NCBI GenBank assembly: GCA_958295925.1
Contig: OY282384.1
Location: 579,546-643,545 of the forward strand
DNA length: 64,000 nucleotides
Source: an uncultured Acidimicrobiales bacterium
GTDB lineage: Bacteria; Actinomycetota; Acidimicrobiia; Acidimicrobiales; CATQHL01
Direction of reading: 5' to 3'
Position 1 is the stretch's first letter. Each line of letters starts with the position of its first letter. The position numbers and the translations under genes were made by a program. Of this stretch, positions 1 to 7,747 are shown piece after piece. The notes below the pieces were generated by a model that was not told the origin of the DNA, did no database searches, and worked only from the letters and a program-made list of their open reading frames with translations.

Positions 1-427
1 CCCGGAACAGGCCCGGAACCACCCGGGAAAGCGGCCCTGCGCGACGGTGCATCTAAGGACCGCCATCCCGCCGCCGGGTAGGGACAACCCAAGACTACAG
101 GGGATACGGGAACACGCCCCGGCCCGCTGCGGCTATCAGCGCCGCTGGAAGCGCAGCCGAGAGAGCCGCAGGCTGCACCTGATCCAGGAGAACATCCATC
201 AGCCTTCCAAGTGGAGCTACCCGCTGGTTACCGTCAATTGCGCCGACTGCCTGGAGACGCCCGCAACGGCCCCGGACCCCGTTAGAATAGAAAGCGGAAA
301 AGCCAACAGAATAGCCGCACTGGCCCGGAAGCTCACCAGCTGTTTCTTACGCCATTTCTTGCGAAGAAATAGAGAGAAGCGAGCAGGCAACACCGCCGCC
401 AGCGGCATCAGCCACCCAGCCGCCTGA
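1..427 (+). CDS. Cys/His-rich zinc-knuckle-like paralog, 5' end missing
   Basis: The gene enters from the left edge; reading from base 2 gives RNHPGKRPCATVHL, the central HPGxxxCxxxH motif of the family seen in the next five genes. After it come ARCGY and VTVNCADCL, the third and fourth Cys elements. The tail is Arg/Lys-rich (about RKLTSCFLRHFLRRNREKR) and has no relative in most siblings. The closest match inside the window is the gene at 15897, which has the same ARCGY and DCIECL arrangement. Metal binding is inferred from conserved Cys/His spacing; the role is unknown. The N-terminal CxxC lies outside the window. Confidence 0.75.
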   Translation, partial: PEQARNHPGKRPCATVHLRTAIPPPGRDNPRLQGIREHAPARCGYQRRWKRSRESRRLHLIQENIHQPSKWSYPLVTVNCADCLETPATAPDPVRIESGKANRIAALARKLTSCFLRHFLRRNREKRAGNTAASGISHPAA

Positions 428-458
428 CACCAGCATTACCGAAAGGAGCCGCCTACCC

Positions 459-1232
459 ATGACCAGCCGAGCCTACCACGGCACCCGCCACGCGCCGCCG
501 GAGCAGGACCGAGACCTCTACCCCGGCATTCCGACCCCCACCGAAATCCTGCAGTGGATCGAATCGGGCGGCGGCGGACACCCCGGCGCCCAGGGCTACC
601 CCAAGCCAGGCGCCTTGCGCCGCGCCTATCGGGACCTGACCGACCCGCCCAGAACCCAGCACCGCTGGGTACCGGACAAAGAGAGCATGTTCTGTCCCAT
701 CTGCCAGCAAGAGCAACATGTAAGCCGCAAGATACGGAAGCAGTTCGAAGCCCATTGGGTGGACCAGGAACCGATAACCGACTACAGCTGGCGGCACCAC
801 CCCGGCCCTCGCCGTTGCACACAGGTGCACCTCCTGAAACCGAGAGAATACAGCGAACCTAGAGGAATCTGGCCCTTCAGACGGCGGAAGAAACTGCCAA
901 AAGAAACGTGGTGCGGCGACGAAAGGCCGCTGCAGCGCTACTGGCACCGCGGGAGTTGGCTCTACTACAACTCCTACCGCCAGAAGGCTCAGAAGCATAT
1001 CTACAAGATGCCCTGGCAGGGCTACCCCATCATTACCGTCAACTGCAGCGACTGCCTGACCCTGTCCGGCCAGACCGAGTTCATCGACTGGGAGCGGATG
1101 ACCGGGGCTGAAATCGCCAAAGCGAAGGAAGCCGCCGCCAAGCGGCAGCAGAACCAGCAGTATCGTTACTTGCCCAAAGGCGAACCCCGCCGCACCGGGC
1201 CAGGACCCGAGCAGTACCTGGACCACGCCTGA
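459..1232 (+). CDS. Cys/His-rich zinc-knuckle-like paralog (A type)
   Basis: 257 residues. The ATG follows a clear GAAAGGAG at 441-448. Conserved blocks in order: YPGIPTPTEILQWIE (21-35), LTDPPxTxHRW (60-70), CPIC (79-82), HPGPRRCTQVHL (114-125), a lone WCG (151-153) and TVNCSDCL (193-200), ending in PRRTGPGPEQYLDHA. Two CxxC pairs plus an H-x5-C-x3-H centre suggest one or two structural zinc sites. There is no signal peptide, membrane segment or known catalytic motif. It is closely related to the next gene and to 2802, so it arose by tandem duplication. The family is not one I recognise. Confidence 0.8.
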   Translation: MTSRAYHGTRHAPPEQDRDLYPGIPTPTEILQWIESGGGGHPGAQGYPKPGALRRAYRDLTDPPRTQHRWVPDKESMFCPICQQEQHVSRKIRKQFEAHWVDQEPITDYSWRHHPGPRRCTQVHLLKPREYSEPRGIWPFRRRKKLPKETWCGDERPLQRYWHRGSWLYYNSYRQKAQKHIYKMPWQGYPIITVNCSDCLTLSGQTEFIDWERMTGAEIAKAKEAAAKRQQNQQYRYLPKGEPRRTGPGPEQYLDHA

Positions 1233-1276
1233 GCAAGCAGGAAGCACAAGCTAAAAGGAAAGGAGCCGCCTACCCG

Positions 1277-2041
1277 ATGAAAACCTCAGCCTACGACGGC
1301 GTTCATGCCAACCACAGTGACGAGGGCCCTTACCCCGGCATCCCCTCTCCCGCCGAAATCCTGCAATGGATCGAAGAAGGCGGCAGCGGCCACACCAGAG
1401 CCCAAGGCTACCCCAAGCCGGAAATGCTGCGCAGGGCCTACCAGGACCTGACGGACCCTCCCAAGACGCATCACCGCTGGTGCCCCCAGTACGACAGTAT
1501 GTTCTGTGCGATTTGCCAAGTAGAAGAGAAAGTGACCCGCGCCCAGAAGAAGGAGTTCCAAGCCAACTGGCGCGACGATGATCCCATCACCGACTGGTCC
1601 TGGAGGGACCACCCCGGCCCGCATCGCTGCGCCCAGGTACACTTGCTCAAGCCGAGAAAGTACACCGAACCCCAAGGGCTATGGCCCTTCAAGAAGACCA
1701 AGGAACTCCCCGAGGAAGTCCACTGCGGCGACGACCGCCCCTTGGAGGAGTACGAACACCGCGGGATTTGGATCCATCCGAACAACTATCGGCAGAAGTA
1801 CCAGCCATATATCTACGAACTACCGTGGGAGGGTTATCCAATCACAACGGTCAACTGCGCAAAATGCCTGACCCTGGCCCACATGACCCAGTTCCTGGAC
1901 CCGGAGACCATGTCCAGCGAAGAGCTGGCCAAGGCGGCTCAAGACGCGGCGGAATGCAACAGCCCGCTGAGAGAGCTCCTGCCAATCGGACAACCCCGCC
2001 GCAGCGGGCCCGGGCCGGAGCGATACATGGACCACGCTTAG
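1277..2041 (+). CDS. Cys/His-rich zinc-knuckle-like paralog (A type)
   Basis: 254 residues, preceded by AAAGGAG in almost the same leader sequence (AAAGGAGCCGCCTACC) as its upstream neighbour, so the leader was duplicated with the gene. Conserved elements: YPGIPSPAEILQWIE (19-33), DPPKTHHRW (60-68), CAIC (77-80), HPGPHRCAQVHL (112-123), C150 and TVNCAKCL (191-198). It ends GPGPERYMDHA, like its siblings. All putative ligands are intact. Function unknown; a zinc-stabilised adaptor or nucleic-acid-binding role is only inference. Confidence 0.8.
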   Translation: MKTSAYDGVHANHSDEGPYPGIPSPAEILQWIEEGGSGHTRAQGYPKPEMLRRAYQDLTDPPKTHHRWCPQYDSMFCAICQVEEKVTRAQKKEFQANWRDDDPITDWSWRDHPGPHRCAQVHLLKPRKYTEPQGLWPFKKTKELPEEVHCGDDRPLEEYEHRGIWIHPNNYRQKYQPYIYELPWEGYPITTVNCAKCLTLAHMTQFLDPETMSSEELAKAAQDAAECNSPLRELLPIGQPRRSGPGPERYMDHA

Positions 2042-2071
2042 AAGGAAGCAGAAAGCAATTCCAGTCACCAG

Positions 2072-2119
2072 GAGACAAAAACCGAGACAAAAACCGAGAC
2101 AAAAACCGAGACAAAAACC
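2072..2119 (+). repeat. 12-bp tandem repeat, 4 perfect copies
   Basis: Four perfect copies of GAGACAAAAACC lie between two paralog genes. The unit is a whole number of codons and would read DKNR in the frame of the downstream gene, but no start codon in that frame precedes it after the upstream stop. Confidence 0.95.
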
Positions 2120-2142
2120 AACCGCTGGGAGAAACCGGGCCG

Positions 2143-2754
2143 ATGACGCCGCGCCAGCCGCCCTACACCGCTCATACGTTAATGGAACTAGCCCAGCAGT
2201 ACCGAGCAGCAGGCCGGTCCCTGGCCGCCGAGAGCGTGCGGCGCACCGCGCAGGACCTGGCCGAACCGCCCGGGACCCGGCGCCGCTGGCAGCACGGCAC
2301 CCTGCAGCAGATCAGAAACTGGCAGGTATACCCCACCGTGCTCCACTGCCGAATCTGCTACCAGGAGACCAAAGTCCAACAGTGGCTGGATGAGACGCAG
2401 ATACGGAACCACCCCGGGCTCAGCCCCTGCGCTACGGTACGCATGAAGCGGACCACACCGACGGAGCAGCTTAAAAGGGGAAACTGGCGCTGGCGCCGGT
2501 TTTCCCGGACCGAAGAACCCGAGTTCCACGCCATAGCGCGCTCCGAGGAGGAAGCGAAACGCAATATAAGCCGCTGCGGATTCGACGCCCGATGGGAAGA
2601 CTTCCGCCAGCGAAAGGACCGTTTCCTGGACCAACCGGAAATCCTGGCCAGCGAGGGCTATCCGTTGCTCCAGGTCAATTGCCCCGATTGCCTGGCGACC
2701 TTAGACTTACCGGAACGCCCGTTTCAGCACCGACACCGGAACGTCCTGGCCTAG
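2143..2754 (+). CDS. Cys/His-rich zinc-knuckle-like paralog (B type)
   Basis: 203 residues. The ATG at 2143 matches the N-terminus of the B-type sibling at 3616; GGGAG lies 11 bases upstream. B-type proteins replace the YPGIP block by a helical start (HTLMELAQQYRAAGRSLAAES) but keep DL-x-(E/D)PPxTxxRW. Then come CRIC (69-72), HPGLSPCATVR (90-100, with the final His changed to Arg), C145 and VNCPDCLA (178-185). Function unknown. The long open frame upstream of 2143 is a shadow of the previous gene joined to the DKNR repeat. Confidence 0.72.
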   Translation: MTPRQPPYTAHTLMELAQQYRAAGRSLAAESVRRTAQDLAEPPGTRRRWQHGTLQQIRNWQVYPTVLHCRICYQETKVQQWLDETQIRNHPGLSPCATVRMKRTTPTEQLKRGNWRWRRFSRTEEPEFHAIARSEEEAKRNISRCGFDARWEDFRQRKDRFLDQPEILASEGYPLLQVNCPDCLATLDLPERPFQHRHRNVLA

Positions 2755-2801
2755 CTCAAACCCAACCGCGCAAAGATAAAGAAAGAAGGAGCCGCCTACC
2801 A

Positions 2802-3587
2802 ATGACCAGCCGAGCACACCATCGAAGCCGACCAAACCGAGGCCGACCAAGCAGCGCCGAGGCCGAGCAGGACTTGTACCCCGGGATTCCCACCCCGGCC
2901 GAACTACTCTTCAAGATAGACGAAGCCAAGCAGCAGGAACGCTACGAGCGAGCCGCCAGCCTGCAGCAGGCTTACGAGGAACTCACCAACCCGCCGGCCA
3001 CCCAGCACCGCTGGCAGCCAGCCGGCCACCACAGCCCCTGCCCGATGGGAGAAGGCTATTACAAGAAAGCAAATTTCTACCACATCAAATGCAGCATCTG
3101 CTGGGCCGAGAGCCGCATCACCCCGGAGCAGGAAGAGCAGATGGCGGCCTTCGACCACGACGAAGTGCCGATAAGCGACGACTCATGGCGGGACGACCCC
3201 GGCCCCCACCGCTGCGCCACCGTCCACCTGGCCAGGCCGTTGGAATACAGCGAACCGAGCGGCTTCTGGCTCTGGAAGACACAACAAGAACTGCCCAGAA
3301 CGCCCTACTGCGGACGCCGGGAACAATCGTGGAAAGTCAATTTCAAGCATAAGCTGCAGGGGAGCATCTATCGGATGAGCCGGAACAGCTGCAAAATCAC
3401 GACGGTGAACTGCGTGGAATGCCTAACCCTGGCCGAAATGACGCGATACATCACGCCCGAAGCCGCCGCCAACGCCGAGCTGGTCAAGGCCGCCAGCCAG
3501 CAGCGAGGCGAGCAAGTCCAATACCTTCCCAAAGGACGGCCCCGCCGCGCGAGCAGCGGCCCAGAGCGATATTTAGACCACGCTTAA
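2802..3587 (+). CDS. Cys/His-rich zinc-knuckle-like paralog (A type, divergent)
   Basis: 261 residues. ATG 2802 follows GAAGGAGCCGCCTACC, the leader shared with the A-type genes at 459 and 1277. It carries YPGIPTPAELL (26-36), NPPATQHRW (63-71), an insertion with an extra Cys (SPCPMGEGYY), CSIC (97-100), DPGPHRCATVHL (132-143, with the first His replaced by Asp), YC at 169-170 and TVNCVECL (201-208). The C-terminus SSGPERYLDHA matches the other A types. The A and B types alternate (B-A-A-B-A-B across the array), which suggests duplication of pairs. Confidence 0.78.
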   Translation: MTSRAHHRSRPNRGRPSSAEAEQDLYPGIPTPAELLFKIDEAKQQERYERAASLQQAYEELTNPPATQHRWQPAGHHSPCPMGEGYYKKANFYHIKCSICWAESRITPEQEEQMAAFDHDEVPISDDSWRDDPGPHRCATVHLARPLEYSEPSGFWLWKTQQELPRTPYCGRREQSWKVNFKHKLQGSIYRMSRNSCKITTVNCVECLTLAEMTRYITPEAAANAELVKAASQQRGEQVQYLPKGRPRRASSGPERYLDHA

Positions 3588-3615
3588 CCAGGCTTAACCA
3601 GGAAGGTGTCAGCCC

Positions 3616-4554
3616 ATGCCGGAAGCGCCCAAGATGCACAGCGCAGAGTCATTGCTGGCGCTAGCCAGAGGCCACGAGTTGACCGGCCAGCGCCACGCGG
3701 CCGAGAGCCACCGGCGGTCAGCTAAAGACCTGGTCGACCCACCGAAGACCAGACACCGTTGGCAGCATGGGGAGCTGCAGCAAGCAGGGAATTGGACCAC
3801 CAGCCCGACGACGATTTACTGCAGCATCTGTTATCAGGCAACCAACCTGGAGCCAGGAATAAGCCAGGAGGAAATCAGGAACCATCCCGGGCCCAGCCCT
3901 TGCGCGACCATCCACCTTAGAAAGCCAGCCCCCGTACCGGAACATGAGAAGAAGAGCAAAAGCTGGGATTGCAACTACAACGGACAGGGGGACATCCCCG
4001 AAGACATAAGCTGCTGCGGACTACACGGCAGCTGGGCGCGCTGGACCAGGCAGAAGCATCGCTACCTAGCCGGTCACGAGAGAATGACCGGATACGGGTA
4101 TCCAATCCTAAGAGTCAATTGCCCCGACTGCTTGGCCACGCCAGAGCAGGAGAGACAGCCGGACCCAACTCAATACGAGAAGGAGGAAGGAATCATGCGA
4201 CAACTCAAAGCCGCCTGGCAGGTAATCAAACCCCGCAACCAAACCGAAGTCGGCGTCATCACCTTCGGCCTGCTGAGCATGCCCAGCCTGGGACTACTTT
4301 ATTTCGCCTACGCCGGTGGCCAGACGCTCCTCAGCCGAGGCGCCGGCATCTTCGCCCTCGCCGTAGCCGCCGGCTTCGCCGCCAGTTCAATCAAGTGGTT
4401 CTGGATGAACCGAACCCCGGCAAAGCCACCCTCCAGCGACGCAGCCAGGCTCAAAATCATAGCGGAGACAGAACCAACGGAAGAACCGACGACCCCCGAT
4501 TCAGAAGACCAAGTATTACGAAATGAGACCACCGAAACCGCCCAGGCATCCTGA
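3616..4554 (+). CDS. Cys/His-rich paralog (B type) with C-terminal two-helix membrane domain
   Basis: 312 residues. Residues 1-180 are a B-type knuckle protein: CSIC (69-72), HPGPSPCATIHL (90-101), CC at 133-134 and VNCPDCLA (167-174). Unlike its siblings it continues into two hydrophobic segments (about 213-232 and 243-264) and an acidic tail, so it should be membrane-anchored. A strong Shine-Dalgarno (AAGGAGGAAGGAATC) stands just before an in-frame ATG at 4195, so the membrane part could also be made separately as a 119-residue protein. Function unknown. Confidence 0.75.
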   Translation: MPEAPKMHSAESLLALARGHELTGQRHAAESHRRSAKDLVDPPKTRHRWQHGELQQAGNWTTSPTTIYCSICYQATNLEPGISQEEIRNHPGPSPCATIHLRKPAPVPEHEKKSKSWDCNYNGQGDIPEDISCCGLHGSWARWTRQKHRYLAGHERMTGYGYPILRVNCPDCLATPEQERQPDPTQYEKEEGIMRQLKAAWQVIKPRNQTEVGVITFGLLSMPSLGLLYFAYAGGQTLLSRGAGIFALAVAAGFAASSIKWFWMNRTPAKPPSSDAARLKIIAETEPTEEPTTPDSEDQVLRNETTETAQAS

Positions 4555-4627
4555 AAAATGCTCCAAGGCGCATCACGAATTCCGTCACCACGCCGGCGAC
4601 TCCGCCCCACGAAGGAGAACCATCAAG

Positions 4628-7066
4628 ATGAACCAGGAAGAGCACCAGGAAGAGACCCAGGAGCAGACCGAAGAAGCCCGGCAGGCCGGCACTCCCACCG
4701 ATGAGGAAGTCATCGTCAGCCCCACGGCCCAGGACGAACTCTCCGCCCGGCTGGTGGACGCGGTGCACGCCGCCGCCGGCCTACCCACCCGGCAAGGCCG
4801 CCACGAAATCTACTACCGGCTGGGCCGGGAAATCACCGCCAACCTGCTGAAAGCCGCCGACCCCGTCAAGGAGTTCATGACCGAAGCAGAAAAACAGAGC
4901 GACCGCACCATCAACCAGGGCATCCACGAACTCCTGAAGGTCCGCCGCCAAACGGCATATAAGGACGCCGCCGTCAGATTCGGACAGAGAGCCCTCCGCC
5001 AGGAGATAACCGACCAGGACTGCGAGGAATACCTGACCGACCCCGGCCAGGTGGGCAGAATCAACGCTCCTACCGGACAAAGACTGCGCCGGTACCTGAA
5101 ACCCGGTAGCGACCCCACCCCGGAGCAGCTCCTGGAAATGGAACAACTCTTGATACTGACCCTCCACGCGAGTGAGATCAGCCTGCGAGACTGCAACGAA
5201 GAGGAAGCGTACCAAGCCGCCCGACGCGCCCTGGGCCGCTACGCCGACCACGCCATGTTCCGCCGCTACCCCGCGGCCAACTTGCCGAAGCGGCAGACTG
5301 AGATCGAACGAGAGACATTACTGGACTTGATCTTCGACCGCGTGGAGCAGGCCCCCGGCCCCAGCCGCATCGACAGCAGCCTGGCCGTACCGGCGGACTC
5401 CCAGGCCCGGACGATAATCCAGACCGCCCAGGACGTCAGCCGATACAAGATACGCGAATGGGGCGAGCAGAACCGGCCCGATTGGCTGACCGTAGACATG
5501 GCCCCCATCCATGAACCCGGCGATGCAGCCAGCGAGTCCTGGCGCCGCAGCCCCGGCGGCTTCGAAGGCAACTGGGTGCATCCCGAACCCATCAACCCCC
5601 GGGAGGCCAGCCTGGCCAAACAGGAGGCTTGCATCACAGAATGCTGGGAACGAGCCAGGACCGGCTTGGGCCGGGAGCCCGACCCAGCCTGGTTCGCCCT
5701 GAAGCTGCTGACGCCCTACCTGGACCAGGACTTCCTGGTAGCCTACGGACGCTATTGCCCCGCCGACTGGGCAGACTACCACGGCGACGGACCCTTCAAC
5801 TTCGACGAAGGATGGTACTGCGAAGGCTGGTACTTCGACCCCCTGGCCCTGCCCAAGGTATACCGGGAAGTCAAAGACGAACTGGAACAGCGACGCCGGC
5901 AGAACGGCGACAGCAAGCCCACCAACCTGCTCCATACCCCGGGCAGCCGCGTCCACCAGCAGGCAACCTACTGCCGCGCCGTCAGGAACGCCCTGATGCA
6001 CCAGGGCCTGGCCGAAGACGCCGCCAACCATAACTGGGAGGCCCTGGCCCTGGGGCTATTGCGAGCCAGCAGCAGCCTGCACCGGCTGGCTACGGCGCTG
6101 AGAAGCGCCTGGCCCAAAGCCGTCATGAGCTGGGTGGACCATACCGGCGACCCCGACTGGCCCAGGAACTACCGGCCCAGCACGGTAGAGGATGAAGAGA
6201 ACGAACACACGGACGAAACCTCCCGCGGGACCAACCCCGTATCCCACTGGGGCGGGATTCTAAGCACCTTCAAGTACCTCCACGAACTCTGTGACCAGGA
6301 CAAGCCCACGCCGGCCGACCCGGCCGACTACGACCCGACCACGGACCCGGAACTCAACCCCCGGACACCGGCAAGAAAGTACCCACTGAAGACAGAAGAC
6401 TTGGACGAGGAGTTCAAACCCCGCGACACCGCCCTGCGCCGCCACCTGGAAGAGGTACGAAGGCACTTCGTCCAAGACCACGAATACCTGGACCTGCTGA
6501 ACCCCGAAGACCCCCGGCGGAAGGTATGGCTCAGCCATGCGAAGGCTAAAGCAATAGAAGAAGAACCGGACGTCGACCGGTCGCTGGTCAACCACGACTG
6601 GGACCTGCCCCGCAGAGTACTGCTCCGGGAAGCCGTCCAAGAACTCACTGCAGCGACCGAGCTGCTGGAGGAGCTGGACGCCTACCAGGAGGAGGTCGCC
6701 TACGGCAAGTACCGCCGGCAGCGAGAACACCTAGCCCAACGCCAGCTGGCCCGCCACGCCCTGGAACGGCAGGAGGACAACGTCGTAGCACCCTTGCAGA
6801 GCTACCTGGACTACTGGGTCCAGGAACCCGGCGACCCGGAATTGGAGGCCCGCTTCCACGACGACCCCGCCGTGGCGTTAGCCCGGGGCACACAGCCCCA
6901 GGAGAGGATGGAAATAGCCGAGCTGGGCCTCAGCTACCCGGTCATCCCGGTCGTCGACGTCGGCGAGGCCGTGCTGCTGCACCGCATCATGCAGAGAATG
7001 CGCCACGCCGACTGGCTGACCGAGACGGTGCGCAAGCTGGCAGCCGCCGAGCCGGCCGAAGAATAG
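4628..7066 (+). CDS. Large GNWVHP-family protein, copy 1
   Basis: 812 residues. ATG 4628 is chosen because GAAGGAG lies ten bases upstream; the frame is open further 5' without a better signal. It is acidic, with no membrane segment. Features shared with the genes at 7748 and 10149: a DYLTDPGxVGR-like block near 140-155, GNWVHPEPI (314-322), AWFALKLLTPYLD (about 357-369), a YRKRQRE-like basic stretch near 700, and a C-terminal LLHRIMQRMRHADWL (about 783-797). I recognise no domain. The conserved Trp/His motif and HxDWL end could mark an active or binding site, but this is inference. Confidence 0.75.
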   Translation: MNQEEHQEETQEQTEEARQAGTPTDEEVIVSPTAQDELSARLVDAVHAAAGLPTRQGRHEIYYRLGREITANLLKAADPVKEFMTEAEKQSDRTINQGIHELLKVRRQTAYKDAAVRFGQRALRQEITDQDCEEYLTDPGQVGRINAPTGQRLRRYLKPGSDPTPEQLLEMEQLLILTLHASEISLRDCNEEEAYQAARRALGRYADHAMFRRYPAANLPKRQTEIERETLLDLIFDRVEQAPGPSRIDSSLAVPADSQARTIIQTAQDVSRYKIREWGEQNRPDWLTVDMAPIHEPGDAASESWRRSPGGFEGNWVHPEPINPREASLAKQEACITECWERARTGLGREPDPAWFALKLLTPYLDQDFLVAYGRYCPADWADYHGDGPFNFDEGWYCEGWYFDPLALPKVYREVKDELEQRRRQNGDSKPTNLLHTPGSRVHQQATYCRAVRNALMHQGLAEDAANHNWEALALGLLRASSSLHRLATALRSAWPKAVMSWVDHTGDPDWPRNYRPSTVEDEENEHTDETSRGTNPVSHWGGILSTFKYLHELCDQDKPTPADPADYDPTTDPELNPRTPARKYPLKTEDLDEEFKPRDTALRRHLEEVRRHFVQDHEYLDLLNPEDPRRKVWLSHAKAKAIEEEPDVDRSLVNHDWDLPRRVLLREAVQELTAATELLEELDAYQEEVAYGKYRRQREHLAQRQLARHALERQEDNVVAPLQSYLDYWVQEPGDPELEARFHDDPAVALARGTQPQERMEIAELGLSYPVIPVVDVGEAVLLHRIMQRMRHADWLTETVRKLAAAEPAEE

Positions 7067-7130
7067 AAGCCAGCCTTCAGCAAGCGGCAACCCAAACCCC
7101 TGGAACCGCTCTGCCCCCAGCCCCCTAAAA

Positions 7131-7167
7131 GGGTTAGAATGATGATTGCTAAAATCATCACTAACCC
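7131..7167 (+). promoter_or_regulatory. Large dyad with extended -10 promoter in its centre
   Basis: An imperfect inverted repeat: GGGTTAG-AA-TGATGAT, a 7-base loop TGCTAAA, then ATCATCACTAACCC, with only two bulged A. The centre reads TGCTAAAAT (7148-7155), an extended -10 box. A dyad laid over the -10 is the usual layout of a repressor operator; the same sequence would also form an RNA hairpin. No good -35 is visible. The start of the gene it would control lies at 7200. Confidence 0.6.
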
Positions 7168-7199
7168 ACAAGCAAACAACAGGAGGCAGAGCGAAAATC

Positions 7200-7517
7200 A
7201 TGCAAGCCCACCTGCGCCGCGAAAGAATCACCCCCGAAGGCTCCCCCAACGACTGCTGGACCGACCCCGGCGAGGAACTTGGCATCAGGATATTCAGGTG
7301 GTCCGGCCGCTTCGACACCACCGCCGACGCCCTGGAGCAGCTCACCGCCGCCGAACGCCTGACCCGAAAGCGCAACGCCGACGTCCTCATCGTCTTCGCC
7401 AACCCCCAGCAGACCGAGATGCGCCAGGCCCTGGCCGACTACCAGCGGCGCTTCCTGGTCGAAAGGAAAGGCGACAAATATACCATCCACCTGCGGAAGG
7501 CCGCGCCGCGGGGCTAA
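7200..7517 (+). CDS. Small GDxYxI-family protein, copy 1
   Basis: 105 residues. ATG 7200 has AGGAGG 13 bases upstream, a rather wide spacing. The C-terminal half (ADVLIVFANPQQTEMRQAL, then ERKGDKYTIHLRK) matches the proteins at 13384 and 17948, which also have an MRQAL or LRQAL helix followed by GD-(K/T/N)-(Y/F)-x-I. The pattern suggests a compact alpha/beta domain of about 60 residues. It sits between two members of the GNWVHP family and behind an operator-like dyad. Function unknown; its size and autoregulation-like promoter would fit a regulator. Confidence 0.65.
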   Translation: MQAHLRRERITPEGSPNDCWTDPGEELGIRIFRWSGRFDTTADALEQLTAAERLTRKRNADVLIVFANPQQTEMRQALADYQRRFLVERKGDKYTIHLRKAAPRG

Positions 7518-7663
7518 GACAGCCCAGCCCAGCAGGAACTGGCAAATAACCTACCCCGCCGGCAAAGAAGAGAACGGCAACCCAGCCGAGCGACCACCCC
7601 GCCGGGAGCAGGCGGAAGCGCCGCCAGGACGATGACGAAAGGATAATAGAAGCGCCCACCGCC

Positions 7664-7693
7664 AATCGAGTAACCAGCAATCGAGTAACCAGC
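7664..7693 (+). repeat. 15-bp tandem repeat, 2 copies
   Basis: Two perfect copies of AATCGAGTAACCAGC in the 230-base spacer before the gene at 7748. I see nothing else in that spacer. Confidence 0.9.
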
Positions 7694-7747
7694 AACCAAA
7701 CCCAAAGACCAACCCAACAAGCAGATTCAGCCCATTCGAGGCCCGCC

